In this document: piece by piece, positions 7,964 through 17,300 of the stretch
How positions within the stretch are numbered: the first letter of the stretch is position 1
Layout: every line of letters starts with the position of its first letter
Assembly (NCBI GenBank): GCA_003598175.1
Contig: QZKN01000159.1
Location: 1 to 32,331, forward strand
Direction: 5' to 3'
From: Candidatus Omnitrophota bacterium
GTDB lineage: Bacteria; Hinthialibacterota; Hinthialibacteria; Hinthialibacterales; Hinthialibacteraceae
Length of the DNA: 32,331 nt
Translations under genes and position numbers: made by a program
The notes under the pieces: generated by a model
Database searches by the model: none
What the model was told of the DNA's origin: nothing
Seen by the model: only the letters and a program-made list of their open reading frames with translations

Positions 7964-8251
7964 ATGACTATGAATGCTGAAATTCGAACCTATTTGGAAC
8001 GGGCGAAAAGTTATTACAATCGTATGAACGCGGATTTTACGCGTGAGATGAAACTGTCGCTGGAATCGGCGGATTGCATCTATAACCTTCGCCGCATCAA
8101 AATAGCGGTTGCCTATCGCAAATCGGATCAAAACATGACACAGGAAGACAATGAAGCCATCCAGGAAATCCGTCATTTGTGCGAAACGGCGGAAGTGATC
8201 TGGTCGGAGTTACATGAAAAACAAACCCTCGGTCAAAAAACGAAGCCTTAA
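7964..8251 (+). CDS. Small helical protein of unknown function
   Basis: This 95-residue product was not recognised. It is polar, predicted mainly helical, with no signal peptide or membrane segment. A second ATG lies two codons in, at 7970, and neither start has a strong ribosome site. Base composition is like that of neighbouring genes, and the reading frame fills an otherwise empty interval between the repeat cluster and the ABC operon promoter. A coding role is likely but unproven. Confidence 0.5.
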   Translation: MTMNAEIRTYLERAKSYYNRMNADFTREMKLSLESADCIYNLRRIKIAVAYRKSDQNMTQEDNEAIQEIRHLCETAEVIWSELHEKQTLGQKTKP

Positions 8252-8308
8252 AAGCAGTGGATAGGGATTAGGGTCCACGGGTTAGGGTGGTGAAAAGAGA
8301 AGTCTCCT

Positions 8309-8343
8309 GCCCCACCGCTGGATTGCATTCATCTCAGTGGGGC
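8309..8343. other. Intergenic stem-loop
   Basis: GCCCCAC (8309-8315) and GTGGGGC (8337-8343) pair perfectly around a 21-nt loop. It may mark the end of the small upstream gene, but no T-run follows. The rest of 8252-8418 shows nothing recognisable. Confidence 0.3.
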
Positions 8344-8418
8344 CTTCATAAAATCAAAATATCCGTGTAATTCGTGATTAAAAAAACGTAGAGACGAACC
8401 ATTTTTCTCTCTACTTAC

Positions 8419-8461
8419 TTGACAGCAGGTCTAAATTGTATTACTGTAACATTACAGTGAT
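8419..8461 (+). promoter_or_regulatory. Promoter and palindromic operator of the GntR/ABC operon
   Basis: A perfect TTGACA (8419-8424) is followed after 17 nt by TACTGT (8442-8447), a weak -10. The -10 is embedded in the imperfect palindrome ATTACTGTAA-CA-TTACAGTGAT (8440-8461), nine of ten pairs matched. This is a natural place for autorepression by the YtrA-type regulator encoded 100 bp downstream. Confidence 0.55.
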
Positions 8462-8475
8462 TCTCTTTCGGGCGG

Positions 8476-8503
8476 CAAGGGCAACGTTTTTTTTCTGCCC
8501 TTG
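8476..8503 (+). promoter_or_regulatory. Stem-loop in the operon leader
   Basis: CAAGGGCA (8476-8483) pairs perfectly with TGCCCTTG (8496-8503) around a T-rich 12-nt loop, and CTTTC/GAAAG arms outside (8465-8469, 8506-8510) can extend it. It sits in the predicted 5' leader, 55 bp before the first start codon. The T-run is in the loop, not after the stem, so it is not a standard terminator. Confidence 0.4.
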
Positions 8504-8557
8504 TAGAAAGCAATAACAGGTCTTGTGAGTACATATTATCGATACTGGTGATGAATC

Positions 8558-8950
8558 ATGCTCATTCAAATCGATCTTACGAACGGCGTTCCGATATTTC
8601 TGCAAATCGTGCGACAGGTGAAATATAAAGTGGCCGTTGGCGCATTGATGCCCGGCGATCAACTGCCCTCCGTGCGGCAGTTGGCCGGTGATTTGCGGAT
8701 CAATCCGAATACCGTCGCCAAATCATATACGGAATTGGAACGCGCCGGCATTATCGTAACAAAAAGAGGAGCGGGATGCTTCGTGGCGGAGAAAACCGTC
8801 ATCATCGAAAAGGAAGAACGGCTGAAAATCATCGCCGCGCATGTCGATCGCGCTTTGACGGAAGCGTTTCATTTGGATATTCCTCTCAAGGAAGTCGAAA
8901 CCTTGTTTCATCAACGCATGGAACATGTAAAAGAAAGGAGCGGACAATGA
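8558..8950 (+). CDS. GntR-family regulator, YtrA subfamily
   Basis: The 130-residue product has a winged helix (about 10-75) with the GntR hallmarks LPSVRQLAGDL, NTVAKSYTELERAGI and the wing TKRGAGCFV. Only a short helical C-terminal tail follows, as in the YtrA subfamily (typically 120-130 residues), which controls ABC-transporter operons in Gram-positive and other bacteria. GGTGA lies 6 nt before the ATG. Its stop overlaps the ATG of the ATPase gene (ATGA), so regulator and transporter are co-transcribed. The palindrome at 8440-8461 is the probable target. Confidence 0.92.
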   Translation: MLIQIDLTNGVPIFLQIVRQVKYKVAVGALMPGDQLPSVRQLAGDLRINPNTVAKSYTELERAGIIVTKRGAGCFVAEKTVIIEKEERLKIIAAHVDRALTEAFHLDIPLKEVETLFHQRMEHVKERSGQ

Positions 8951-9849
8951 ACCGGAATTCCATCCAATTACAGAATTTGACCAAAGTGTTTCGCCACAAT
9001 GTCGCGGTGCACAATCTGTCGTTGAAAGTGGAAGTGGGGAAAGTGTATGGCCTCGTCGGCGACAATGGCGCAGGCAAAACCACGACGATCAAGATGATGT
9101 TGGGGCTGCTTCATCCCACGCAAGGGATGATTGAGGTATTGGGTTACGATCCCTGGCGTGATGGGCCGAATCTCAAACGATTGGTCGGTTATGTGTCCGA
9201 AAAGCGGGAAATGTATGGGTGGATGAGCGTGGAGGAAATCCTATGGTTCAATGCGCAGTTTTATGAAACATGGGATGAACGCTACGCCGATGAAATCTGC
9301 CGAAAAATGGAATTGCCGAAAATCGCGAAAGTGAAACAACTCTCGCGCGGGATGCGGGCGAAACTGGCGCTGCTCCTGGCGATGGGACATCGTCCTGAAC
9401 TTCTCATTCTGGACGAACCGTCATCCGGGCTGGACGCCATCGTTCGCCGCGAAATTTTGGAAAACATCATCAGCGTCATTCAAACCGAAGGCCGGACGGT
9501 GTTCTTTTCCTCCCACCTGCTTGACGAAGTGGAACGCATCGCCGACCACGTGGGCATCATCAGTAGAGGACAGCTGCTCAAAGACGCTCCGCTTGAGGTA
9601 TTGAAAGAAAAATCCAGGCGTATCCGCGTCGTTTGGAATGGCAATATGCCGACGACAGAACGCTTGCACAACGTACGTCTGATGCAAGGCGCGGGGAAAG
9701 AGGAAGCGTACTACACGGACGATTTCCGTGAAGACCTGCTCGATCAGTTTAAAGCGTATCAACCGAAATGTCTCGAGGTGGAAACGCTGTCGTTGGAAGA
9801 AATTTTCGTGGAAACGATCCGCGCGGCGAAAGAAAGCCAATGGAGATGA
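8947..9849 (+). CDS. ABC transporter ATP-binding protein
   Basis: The 300-residue product is a complete ABC ATPase. Walker A is G38-DNGAGKTT, the signature is LSRGM and Walker B is LLILDEPSSGLD, with the switch histidine in FFSSHLLDEVE. The C-terminal 80 residues form the extra region common in YtrB/CcmA-like exporters. It acts at the inner membrane with the two permease-like proteins encoded next. The start at 8947 is fixed by AAAGGAG upstream and by the ATGA overlap with the regulator. Confidence 0.95.
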   Translation: MNRNSIQLQNLTKVFRHNVAVHNLSLKVEVGKVYGLVGDNGAGKTTTIKMMLGLLHPTQGMIEVLGYDPWRDGPNLKRLVGYVSEKREMYGWMSVEEILWFNAQFYETWDERYADEICRKMELPKIAKVKQLSRGMRAKLALLLAMGHRPELLILDEPSSGLDAIVRREILENIISVIQTEGRTVFFSSHLLDEVERIADHVGIISRGQLLKDAPLEVLKEKSRRIRVVWNGNMPTTERLHNVRLMQGAGKEEAYYTDDFREDLLDQFKAYQPKCLEVETLSLEEIFVETIRAAKESQWR

Positions 9850-9851
9850 TC

Positions 9852-12125
9852 ATGCAAAGAACATGGATGATCTTCAAAGCCATTTTTTGGAAAGAGTATC
9901 GAGAATCCCGTTCTGTTCTCCTTTCCCTGGCGCTGTTGATTGTTGCGGCGGCGATTTATGTGGAATGGTATTATCCTTATTACATCACGTCGATAATGAC
10001 TTCCCGCCGAGTGCGACTTCCCGCTTTACCCTTATATTTGTTTTATCACTATTACACTGCCGCGATCAGCGCAATCGCTCTTTGTTTCTTTTTGCCTCTC
10101 CTTTCACGCGAGACGGAGCGAGAAACCCTGTCTATCCAGGCGCTGAAACCGATTACGCCGGACCTTGCAGGAATCCTGCAGTGGATTTCCGCATTTCTGC
10201 TTTCCTTGATTCCTTTTCTGGTGTTTTTCTTTGCCCTTTGCGTTCGGTTTTCGGATATGGCAAAACAGGTCGCTCTCAATCCCGGCAGGAATGCGATGTT
10301 ATTGTTTTTATTATCCGATCGTTTATTCTGGTTCAGTTTCGGAATCGGGATTCTGATCACAGCCGGTGTGTTTTTTTATCTCTTTTCGATGTTCGGCGCG
10401 AATCGAATCCAAAGCCTGGCCATTGCCTTGATCGGTATTGCCTGTTTGTATACGGGTTATTTTTTACTTGATAATACATTTTTTTCCTTACGCGTCACGT
10501 ATTGGTTTAAAATGAAAATAGCCAGCCAGATGAATCCGTTCACGGTTTTTGGTCTTGCTTTTCTCGCTCTGATCACCTGTTCCCTGTTCCTGCAACGTCG
10601 GCGGCTGTTCAATCGGGTGGTATATCGCCGGCGGTATGGCGCAGTGATCGCGGCTTGCTGCGGATGTTTCACGATATTGGTCTGGAGCGCGGTCACCAAC
10701 AAGAATCTGACGCAAATGGAAATGGATCGAAACGCAATTCCCGCGCCGATCATCGAAATGATATTGTCTGAACAACAAATCGCGCGGGAAAAACAAGTTC
10801 TCTCGGTCGTCCAGGATTTTAATCCCCAGAATAATGAAACGGAGCAATCCACAAGTGAATCACCCAACCAAGAGTATCGGGTGTTGTCGGATAGTCCCCA
10901 AAGCAGTTTTTCATTGGATTTTAAAGTGCATTCGTATGATCAACTACCTGGCGGAAAAGTGATCTTCAAACATCCGATTATTGACCGCGTCCTGTTAAAA
11001 AAATATGGTCCCTCTTCCACTTTATCCTACCTGACCGTTCCCGGTCGCATCGTCGCCGCCAGGAAGCGGGGCGTCATTATAAAAAGCATGAAATCCGGCG
11101 TCAGAAGTAACGAGTTGCCCACGTTTATTCTCAACCAGTTTGAACTCGGAGAAGAAATCAAGTTGACGCCGGTAAAGACAATAGAGATGAAACTCCATTT
11201 CTCCGGCGAGAGTTTTTCATCGAGCGTACAGATGGATCAATCCGGCGTATGCACCTCCGCTGATCTTTCCCAATTGGTTGAAGCCTTTGTCAAGAAAAGT
11301 ACATTCCATCATTCCAATCCTGAGATGCAAACCATCATCATGGATCTTATCGAAAAATATTGTACGACGTGGAGTGGTGTTCATGACGCTTGGGTTGACA
11401 ATCACACGAGTGAACGACATTACTGGTTTTTCACCATTCAATTTCCACAATCTTCTCCAATGCCGATCCTTGCGTCCTTTGATTTTTCGGATTTGGATAC
11501 ATTGAACGTGAATCTGTGGGAATTCGACGCCATTCCGCAATCATCCCTGACTTATTCCTCCATCGCGCGAATCAATGGGACGGAAATCAAAGCGTTCAAT
11601 CAATTCTGTGTCGATACGAATTCACTCGTTCTGAATTACAACGCGCCGAACGGCGAAGAATTGATGGCGTTGGATTTGTCGGATAACGCCGCGCTAAAAC
11701 CAACCGTTACATTCCAAAATCCCTTTAACGATCAGCGCCGGCAGCGTTTGTATTGGCCCGCACAGCAACAAATGATCTTCGATGAGAAAAAATTGATCTT
11801 GTGGAACAAGGAGCTTCTCTGCATTTATACCATCGAACGTGGCGGTTCTCTGTCTCTCTTCGCTCGATTGATCAATCAGGATCCGCAAATCATGATCCGG
11901 AATGTGAAAGCGGAAGGAGAAATCCTCTACGTGCAATGGACAGCGCTTGACGTCGGCTATAACTTTTATACCAGTCATCGGATGGGTACGGACGGAATCG
12001 AGGATGGCGCCGACATTGCACCGTTATGGGATTATGAGGTGTTTCCTCAAATGCGCGACTCTAACTCGCGTAACCTTTTTTTATCGGGAATCGAAACGCC
12101 ATCCCCGCAGAGAGGAGAACGATAA
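9852..12125 (+). CDS. ABC-type membrane protein with large extracytoplasmic C-terminal domain
   Basis: The 757-residue product begins with about seven hydrophobic segments within the first 310 residues, in the arrangement of an ABC-2-type permease with N-terminal FWKEYRE, a motif shared with the next gene (AWKEYRQ). An odd number of spans would place the remaining 440 or so residues outside the cytoplasm. That region is not recognised; its strand-rich repeats and LYWPAQQQMIFDEKKLILW-like segments suggest a beta-rich, possibly propeller-like fold. GGAG lies 6 nt before ATG 9852; ATG 9846 overlapping the ATPase stop is an alternative. Most YtrC-like permeases are far shorter. Confidence 0.78.
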   Translation: MQRTWMIFKAIFWKEYRESRSVLLSLALLIVAAAIYVEWYYPYYITSIMTSRRVRLPALPLYLFYHYYTAAISAIALCFFLPLLSRETERETLSIQALKPITPDLAGILQWISAFLLSLIPFLVFFFALCVRFSDMAKQVALNPGRNAMLLFLLSDRLFWFSFGIGILITAGVFFYLFSMFGANRIQSLAIALIGIACLYTGYFLLDNTFFSLRVTYWFKMKIASQMNPFTVFGLAFLALITCSLFLQRRRLFNRVVYRRRYGAVIAACCGCFTILVWSAVTNKNLTQMEMDRNAIPAPIIEMILSEQQIAREKQVLSVVQDFNPQNNETEQSTSESPNQEYRVLSDSPQSSFSLDFKVHSYDQLPGGKVIFKHPIIDRVLLKKYGPSSTLSYLTVPGRIVAARKRGVIIKSMKSGVRSNELPTFILNQFELGEEIKLTPVKTIEMKLHFSGESFSSSVQMDQSGVCTSADLSQLVEAFVKKSTFHHSNPEMQTIIMDLIEKYCTTWSGVHDAWVDNHTSERHYWFFTIQFPQSSPMPILASFDFSDLDTLNVNLWEFDAIPQSSLTYSSIARINGTEIKAFNQFCVDTNSLVLNYNAPNGEELMALDLSDNAALKPTVTFQNPFNDQRRQRLYWPAQQQMIFDEKKLILWNKELLCIYTIERGGSLSLFARLINQDPQIMIRNVKAEGEILYVQWTALDVGYNFYTSHRMGTDGIEDGADIAPLWDYEVFPQMRDSNSRNLFLSGIETPSPQRGER

Positions 12126-12814
12126 TGGACACACGCATGAACAAAGCCGTGGCATGGAAAGAATATCGGCAGATGATCGGGATTGTCGTCGCGTTTATCT
12201 TCATCACTTTTCTGATGATTTTACAACTTTATTTATGCAGGCATCCCAGGCCCTATCACGTCATGAATACCAACAAAGCGTTGTTGCTGTACGCCTTCAT
12301 CGGCACAGCCTGTTTGTCATTTTTACTGGCGGCCGGCAATCGAGTGATCGAGGCCAGCCAGGGATTGGAATCGTTTTTGTTCGTTCGCCCCATTCGCCGT
12401 TTCAAATTGTTCAAAACCTATTATATAACCGGATTTCTGGGCTGGCTGATATGGGCGACAGCCTTTCTGGTTATACAAAGCGCATTTTTCGGCGTCCGGA
12501 CAACCTTTTCCGACGCCCTGACGGGACTGCTCCCGGAGTATCTGCGCGTTTTTACCGTATTCGTGGTTGTGTATTCCATCACCTTTTGCGTGGGATTGCT
12601 CAAACCGAATTTGACGATAACGGTCACGACTTGTCTGCTCAGTTTCGTTCTCGTCATGGCGGTTTCCGATATTTCCGTGGATTCCATTGCTCAACTGGCA
12701 TCCCGTTTATGGACATTCGTTTGGTGGGTTCTTCCCTTCCTCACGCTATTCCTCCTTTTCGCCGGTTTTTTGTTTGTGACGTATTGGTTTTACGAACGCA
12801 GACAGGTCGGTTGA
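12125..12814 (+). CDS. ABC transporter permease, six-span ABC-2 type
   Basis: The 229-residue product has about six membrane segments and nothing else, starting with NKAVAWKEYRQM, the same amphipathic N-terminal element as the larger upstream membrane protein. It is probably the second half of a heteromeric permease driven by the ATPase at 8947-9849. The ATG overlaps the upstream stop by 1 bp (TAATG) and AGAGGAG precedes it, showing translational coupling. The substrate is unknown; related YtrA-controlled systems respond to cell-wall stress. Confidence 0.85.
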   Translation: MDTRMNKAVAWKEYRQMIGIVVAFIFITFLMILQLYLCRHPRPYHVMNTNKALLLYAFIGTACLSFLLAAGNRVIEASQGLESFLFVRPIRRFKLFKTYYITGFLGWLIWATAFLVIQSAFFGVRTTFSDALTGLLPEYLRVFTVFVVVYSITFCVGLLKPNLTITVTTCLLSFVLVMAVSDISVDSIAQLASRLWTFVWWVLPFLTLFLLFAGFLFVTYWFYERRQVG

Positions 12815-12877
12815 ATCCACCACGTCACAATCGGAAAAGAACTTCTATAAAATTCTTCCTTCTTGTCCACAACACGT

Positions 12878-12883
12878 TATAAT
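12878..12883 (+). promoter_or_regulatory. Possible -10 box before the lipoprotein gene
   Basis: A perfect TATAAT lies 136 bp upstream of the DUF4097-like gene, but no convincing -35 box is seen at 16-18 nt. If active, it would transcribe the hairpin repeat that follows into the leader. Confidence 0.3.
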
Positions 12884-12902
12884 ACTCCCGTGAAAACGTA
12901 AC

Positions 12903-12943
12903 GCCGGCATCCTGCCGGCTGAATAGGAATTGTTGCCAGGATG
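12903..12943. repeat. Intergenic hairpin repeat
   Basis: GCCGGCA, loop TCC, TGCCGGC (12903-12919) is followed by a second smaller hairpin GCCA-GGA-TGGC near 12935. Both contain the core CAGGATG or its complement. Flanking CGTAACGCC and GGTGTTACAACG partly pair, giving a larger outer stem. Confidence 0.55.
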
Positions 12944-13018
12944 GCGGTGTTACAACGTCGCGTCTAACCGGCTATACAAAATTTAAATGAGGCTTGGCCT
13001 CGCGGGTTGAGGAGTATC

Positions 13019-14203
13019 ATGCGGAAAAATTTTTCTTTTTTTTATCTTTTCATGGGATTATCTTTGGCTTTCGGGTGCAATCATCGCGTTCCATCCACAC
13101 CGCCGGTTGCGGATCAGGAGGATTTTACACGTCAGGTTTCCGTTCCCTCCAACATTCGCATCGTCGAAATCAATCACGAAAACGGCGATTTGATCGTCAA
13201 AGGGTGGGAACAGCCCTTTATTTTGTTGGAGGGAACCAAAAAAGTAGTGGCGAAATCCGTGGGGGACGCGCGCTATGCATTGCAGGAAATTCAAATCGTC
13301 GCTTATGAAACGCCCCCGAATCGGTTGGTGTTGAATTATCAGGATACGGGATCGGGCGCGCGGAAAAACACTGTCGATGAACGGATCACCTATACCGCGA
13401 ATATCCCTCGCGAACTGGCTCTGGATATCAAATTACGCCATGCATCCATCACTGTGGAACAGGTGGCGAATCACGTCTCCATCGACCATCGTTTCGGCGA
13501 TGTGAAGGCGGATGCGATCAACGGAAAATTACAAATTCGTTCGCAGGGAGGCGTTGTCGGCGTTCACAACGCCCAGAAATCAGTAAAAATTGATTCACGG
13601 GAATGCGATTTACATATCGATCGTGTCGGCGGCGATGTGGCCATTCAGCATCAATGGGGTGAAATTGAATTGTCAAATGTCAATGGAACGGCAATTCTCA
13701 ATTGCCAGAATTCGCAAATTGCGTTAAAAGATATCCATGGCCGGCTCGAAATCGACAACCGCCGCGGCGACGTCGTTTGTGACGGTTTTCGGGAAGGCAT
13801 CCGCGCCTACGTGCTGCACGGAACGCTGAAATTAGCCCCGCAGGTTCCCGTTCCGCAGAGTTACTATTGCGACGTGGACAACGGGAATATCATTTTACGT
13901 GTTCCGGAAGAATCGAGTATGCTGCTCGACGTGAGAGCGGAACAGGGCCGCATTCATTCCGATTTCCCAATGAATGTCGGCGCGGAAGGCGGCGTGTCGT
14001 ATGGAAAGGGAGTGAACAACGAAGGCCGGTTCGAAGTGCGCCTGCGGGTGCGCAACGGCAGCGCCACCATCCTGCGAAGCATCCAACTTCCCACCGTGGA
14101 TTCCGGCAAAATGGAAACTCAACCGGAAATCCTGTCCTCATCCGATTCCATCGTGAATTCCGCATCGTCCAATCCAACCTTCTCGGAAACTTCTCTCAAC
14201 TGA
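13019..14203 (+). CDS. DUF4097-like beta-repeat putative lipoprotein
   Basis: The 394-residue product starts with a signal peptide ending LAFGC, a near-lipobox that suggests a lipoprotein with Cys at about residue 20. The body is a series of short strands in the pattern of DUF4097/DUF2807 (putative adhesin) beta-solenoids, such as ITVEQVANHVSIDHRFGDV and LHIDRVGGDVAIQHQWGEI, repeating about every 18-20 residues. Such proteins often accompany ABC-2 or anti-sigma operons, and this one lies 205 bp after the ABC permease. GAGGAG sits 4 nt before the ATG; an upstream in-frame start at 13007 is less likely. Function is unknown. Confidence 0.78.
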   Translation: MRKNFSFFYLFMGLSLAFGCNHRVPSTPPVADQEDFTRQVSVPSNIRIVEINHENGDLIVKGWEQPFILLEGTKKVVAKSVGDARYALQEIQIVAYETPPNRLVLNYQDTGSGARKNTVDERITYTANIPRELALDIKLRHASITVEQVANHVSIDHRFGDVKADAINGKLQIRSQGGVVGVHNAQKSVKIDSRECDLHIDRVGGDVAIQHQWGEIELSNVNGTAILNCQNSQIALKDIHGRLEIDNRRGDVVCDGFREGIRAYVLHGTLKLAPQVPVPQSYYCDVDNGNIILRVPEESSMLLDVRAEQGRIHSDFPMNVGAEGGVSYGKGVNNEGRFEVRLRVRNGSATILRSIQLPTVDSGKMETQPEILSSSDSIVNSASSNPTFSETSLN

Positions 14204-14314
14204 TTTCTTCCTTTCTTTTCTCCTGCAAGTGGTTGATAATAATTCAGTAGACAGCACTCGTTGTTTATGTTATCGGTATGGATATCCGGATTCGGGCAGA
14301 ATAGGAGATAAGTT

Positions 14315-17300
14315 TTGGGATGGCCTATATTGAAATTTCATTGGTTATTGTGGATTCTTGTCGGCTTGACGCATTGTTTGACCGCAATACCGGCTATGAG
14401 CGAAATCGTGATCAATGAGATCATGTATCGTCCGAGTTCGTTGAACACGGATGACGAATATATTGAACTCCATAATTCCGGTCCGGAGCCGGTGAATCTC
14501 TCCGGCTGGTCCTTTCGTCGGGGAATTTCCTTCACTTTTCCGCCGAACACATGGATACAAACCGGCGGATTCTTGATCGTCTCACCTTCCCCGTCCGCTT
14601 TTCATCGGTTGTATGAGTCGGAAATTGCGTTGGGGCCCTATCAAGGACATCTCGACAATAGCGGCGAGACGGTAGAACTGGTTGATGCCATAGGCCGTAT
14701 CATCGATCGACTCACCTACAAAGATGAGTCAGGCTGGCCGGCTGCCGCGAATGGTTTGGGACCTTCACTCGAACGCATCCATCCGGATATGCCTTCCGAT
14801 CAACCGCAGAGTTGGAATGCGGGGCCGAACGGCGGAACGCCCGGCCAATCAAATGCAACCGCAGTCGAGAGAACATTTCCAATTGTTGCCGAAGTCCGGC
14901 AGAGTCCGGTCGCGCCGAATTCCGGCCAATCCGTTCATGTCCAATGCCGCATCCTTCACAATCGCGCCATTGACGCCGCGTCCCTTTTTTATAAATCGGA
15001 AACCGACAGTCACTTTGTTCGCGCGGATATGTTTGACGATGGCCGTCATGCGGACGGGTTGTCCCATGACGGCATTTTTGCCGGAGACGTTCCTCCCTTC
15101 CCGACCGGAACGATCGTGGAGTTTTATGTGGAAGCGGTGGATGGAGAAAATGCCGTAGGACGTTTTCCCCTCGAAGGGGAGCAACGCGCCGCGATTTATC
15201 GCGTCGATGACGTGCAATACAATCCCACGCTTTCATTCTATCGTATCGTCATGCGAACCGCCGACGAACGTACGTTGCGCACCCGCAGCGTCACCAGCAA
15301 TGTGGAACTGGATGGCTCGTTTATCCATGAAAATGAGATTTATTATAACGTGGGAATCCGATTTCGTGGGAAAGGTTCCAGACACACCGAGCCGAAATCG
15401 TACCGCGTCAATTTTTCCGAGTCCTCGCGTTATTTCGGAGCCATCCGGAAATTGAATTTGAACGCCAAAGATCCGGATCGACAATTTATCGGATTGGAAA
15501 CGTTCAAACTTCTGCGAATGCCGGTTCCCGAAAAACGGATGGTTTCGTTGCTGTTTAACGGCGCATTGGTTCCCAATTACATACAAGTCGAACGCACCGA
15601 TCAAATGATGATGGAACGGATTTTCGGCGACGGCGGCGGCAACCTCTATCGCGGCGTCGAGCAGGCGAATTTCGATTATCGCGGAGAAGATGCAAATCGT
15701 TATCGTTCCAATTATCAGAAGGAAACCAATGAATTGCAGGATGATTTTTCCGACATCATCCGCTTATGCGACGCGTTTTCGAACAGCGACGAAGAAGCGT
15801 TCACGCAAAAGATATCCGAACACATCCACACACGACAATGGATTCGCTGGTTCGCGATCAAGGAACTATTGAACGATCGTGAAGGGGGTCTATCGCTCGA
15901 GCGCGGCGATGATTATTATATATACAAAAATCCTCGCGATAACCGCTTTTATTTGCTGCCGTGGGATTTGGATACGGTCATTGTCGAACCGTATACCGCC
16001 ATTCATCATCATGGCGTGTATCCGGTGCAACATCTGCTGCGCCATCCCGATCTGGCCCGCTTTTATTATCAGGAACTGCTGAATATTCTCGATAATGAAC
16101 TGCCGCAGTCGGTGCTCGATGCAATCATTGATCGCACGGCGCCAATCTCAACTCCCTCGCGTATTCAATCTTTAAAAGAAATCTCTCGCCGTTTGCGCGC
16201 ATCACATTATGCCGAAATCCCACGATCACTTACCGTACACATCGATGCGCCGGGATCGGGGGCATCCACGCCGCTGGTCGCCGAAGACAACGAATGGCGT
16301 TTTTTCCGCGGCCGGCGAGATCCTTCGGACGGTTCGATGGACTGGACTCTTCCGTCGTTCGACGATACGCGATGGGAAAGCGGCCAGGGCGGTTTCGGTT
16401 ATGGAGACGGAGACGATCGCACCGTGCTTTCCGATATGCAGTATAATTATTCAACTGTTTTTATTCGCAAATCGTTCCCCATGGATTCACCGGATGATTT
16501 TTCCGGCCTCGAACTCTCGGTTCGCGTCGATGACGGTTTCGTCGCGTATTTGAACGGCGTGGAAATCGCGCGCGCCAATTGTACCGGAACGCCGCGATTC
16601 AGTTCCACGGCGAGTGGTTCTCTGGAAGCCGGAAATCCCCTGGTATTTCCCATCGAGTATCCCGCCTCTCTTCTTCTGCCGGGAAAAAACACACTGGCGG
16701 TAGTCGGATTGAACAACAGCTTGTCCAGTTCGGATCTGAGTCTGGCCGTCAATTTGAACGGATACCGAAACACAACGGGCGTTGCACAGATAAGCGGATT
16801 CGCTCATGCGGGAAAAACCCGCTGGATTCGGATCAACGGTGAACCGGCGGATTACACGCCGTGGCAGGCGCGTTGGCAACATACGAATCCGTTACGAGAC
16901 GGGAGAAACGTTTTTCAAATCGAAGCCCTGGCCGCCGACGAATCCATCGTGGAAACCACTCGCATCGTCGTTTACCAAAATGCCTCACCACCCGCCGACG
17001 GCATCGAAACCGCCGGCGACGAAGTGTGGTCAAAAGCAAATAGCCCGGTCACACTCGAACGCAACTTGATCATCCCGCAAGGCGATTCGCTCACAATTCA
17101 ACCCGGCGTAATTGTGCGGATGGCAACGGGAACCTCGATCGTGGTGTTCGGATCGCTGCATGTAGCCGGCGCGGAGAGCGAACCGGTTCGTTTCGAGTCG
17201 CTCGTTCCTCAATCGCGCTGGGGCAACATCATCGTGGCCAACGCCGAGGGACCGGTCACCATTTCTCATGCGCAGCTGATCAATACACAGCCGGTTCGTT

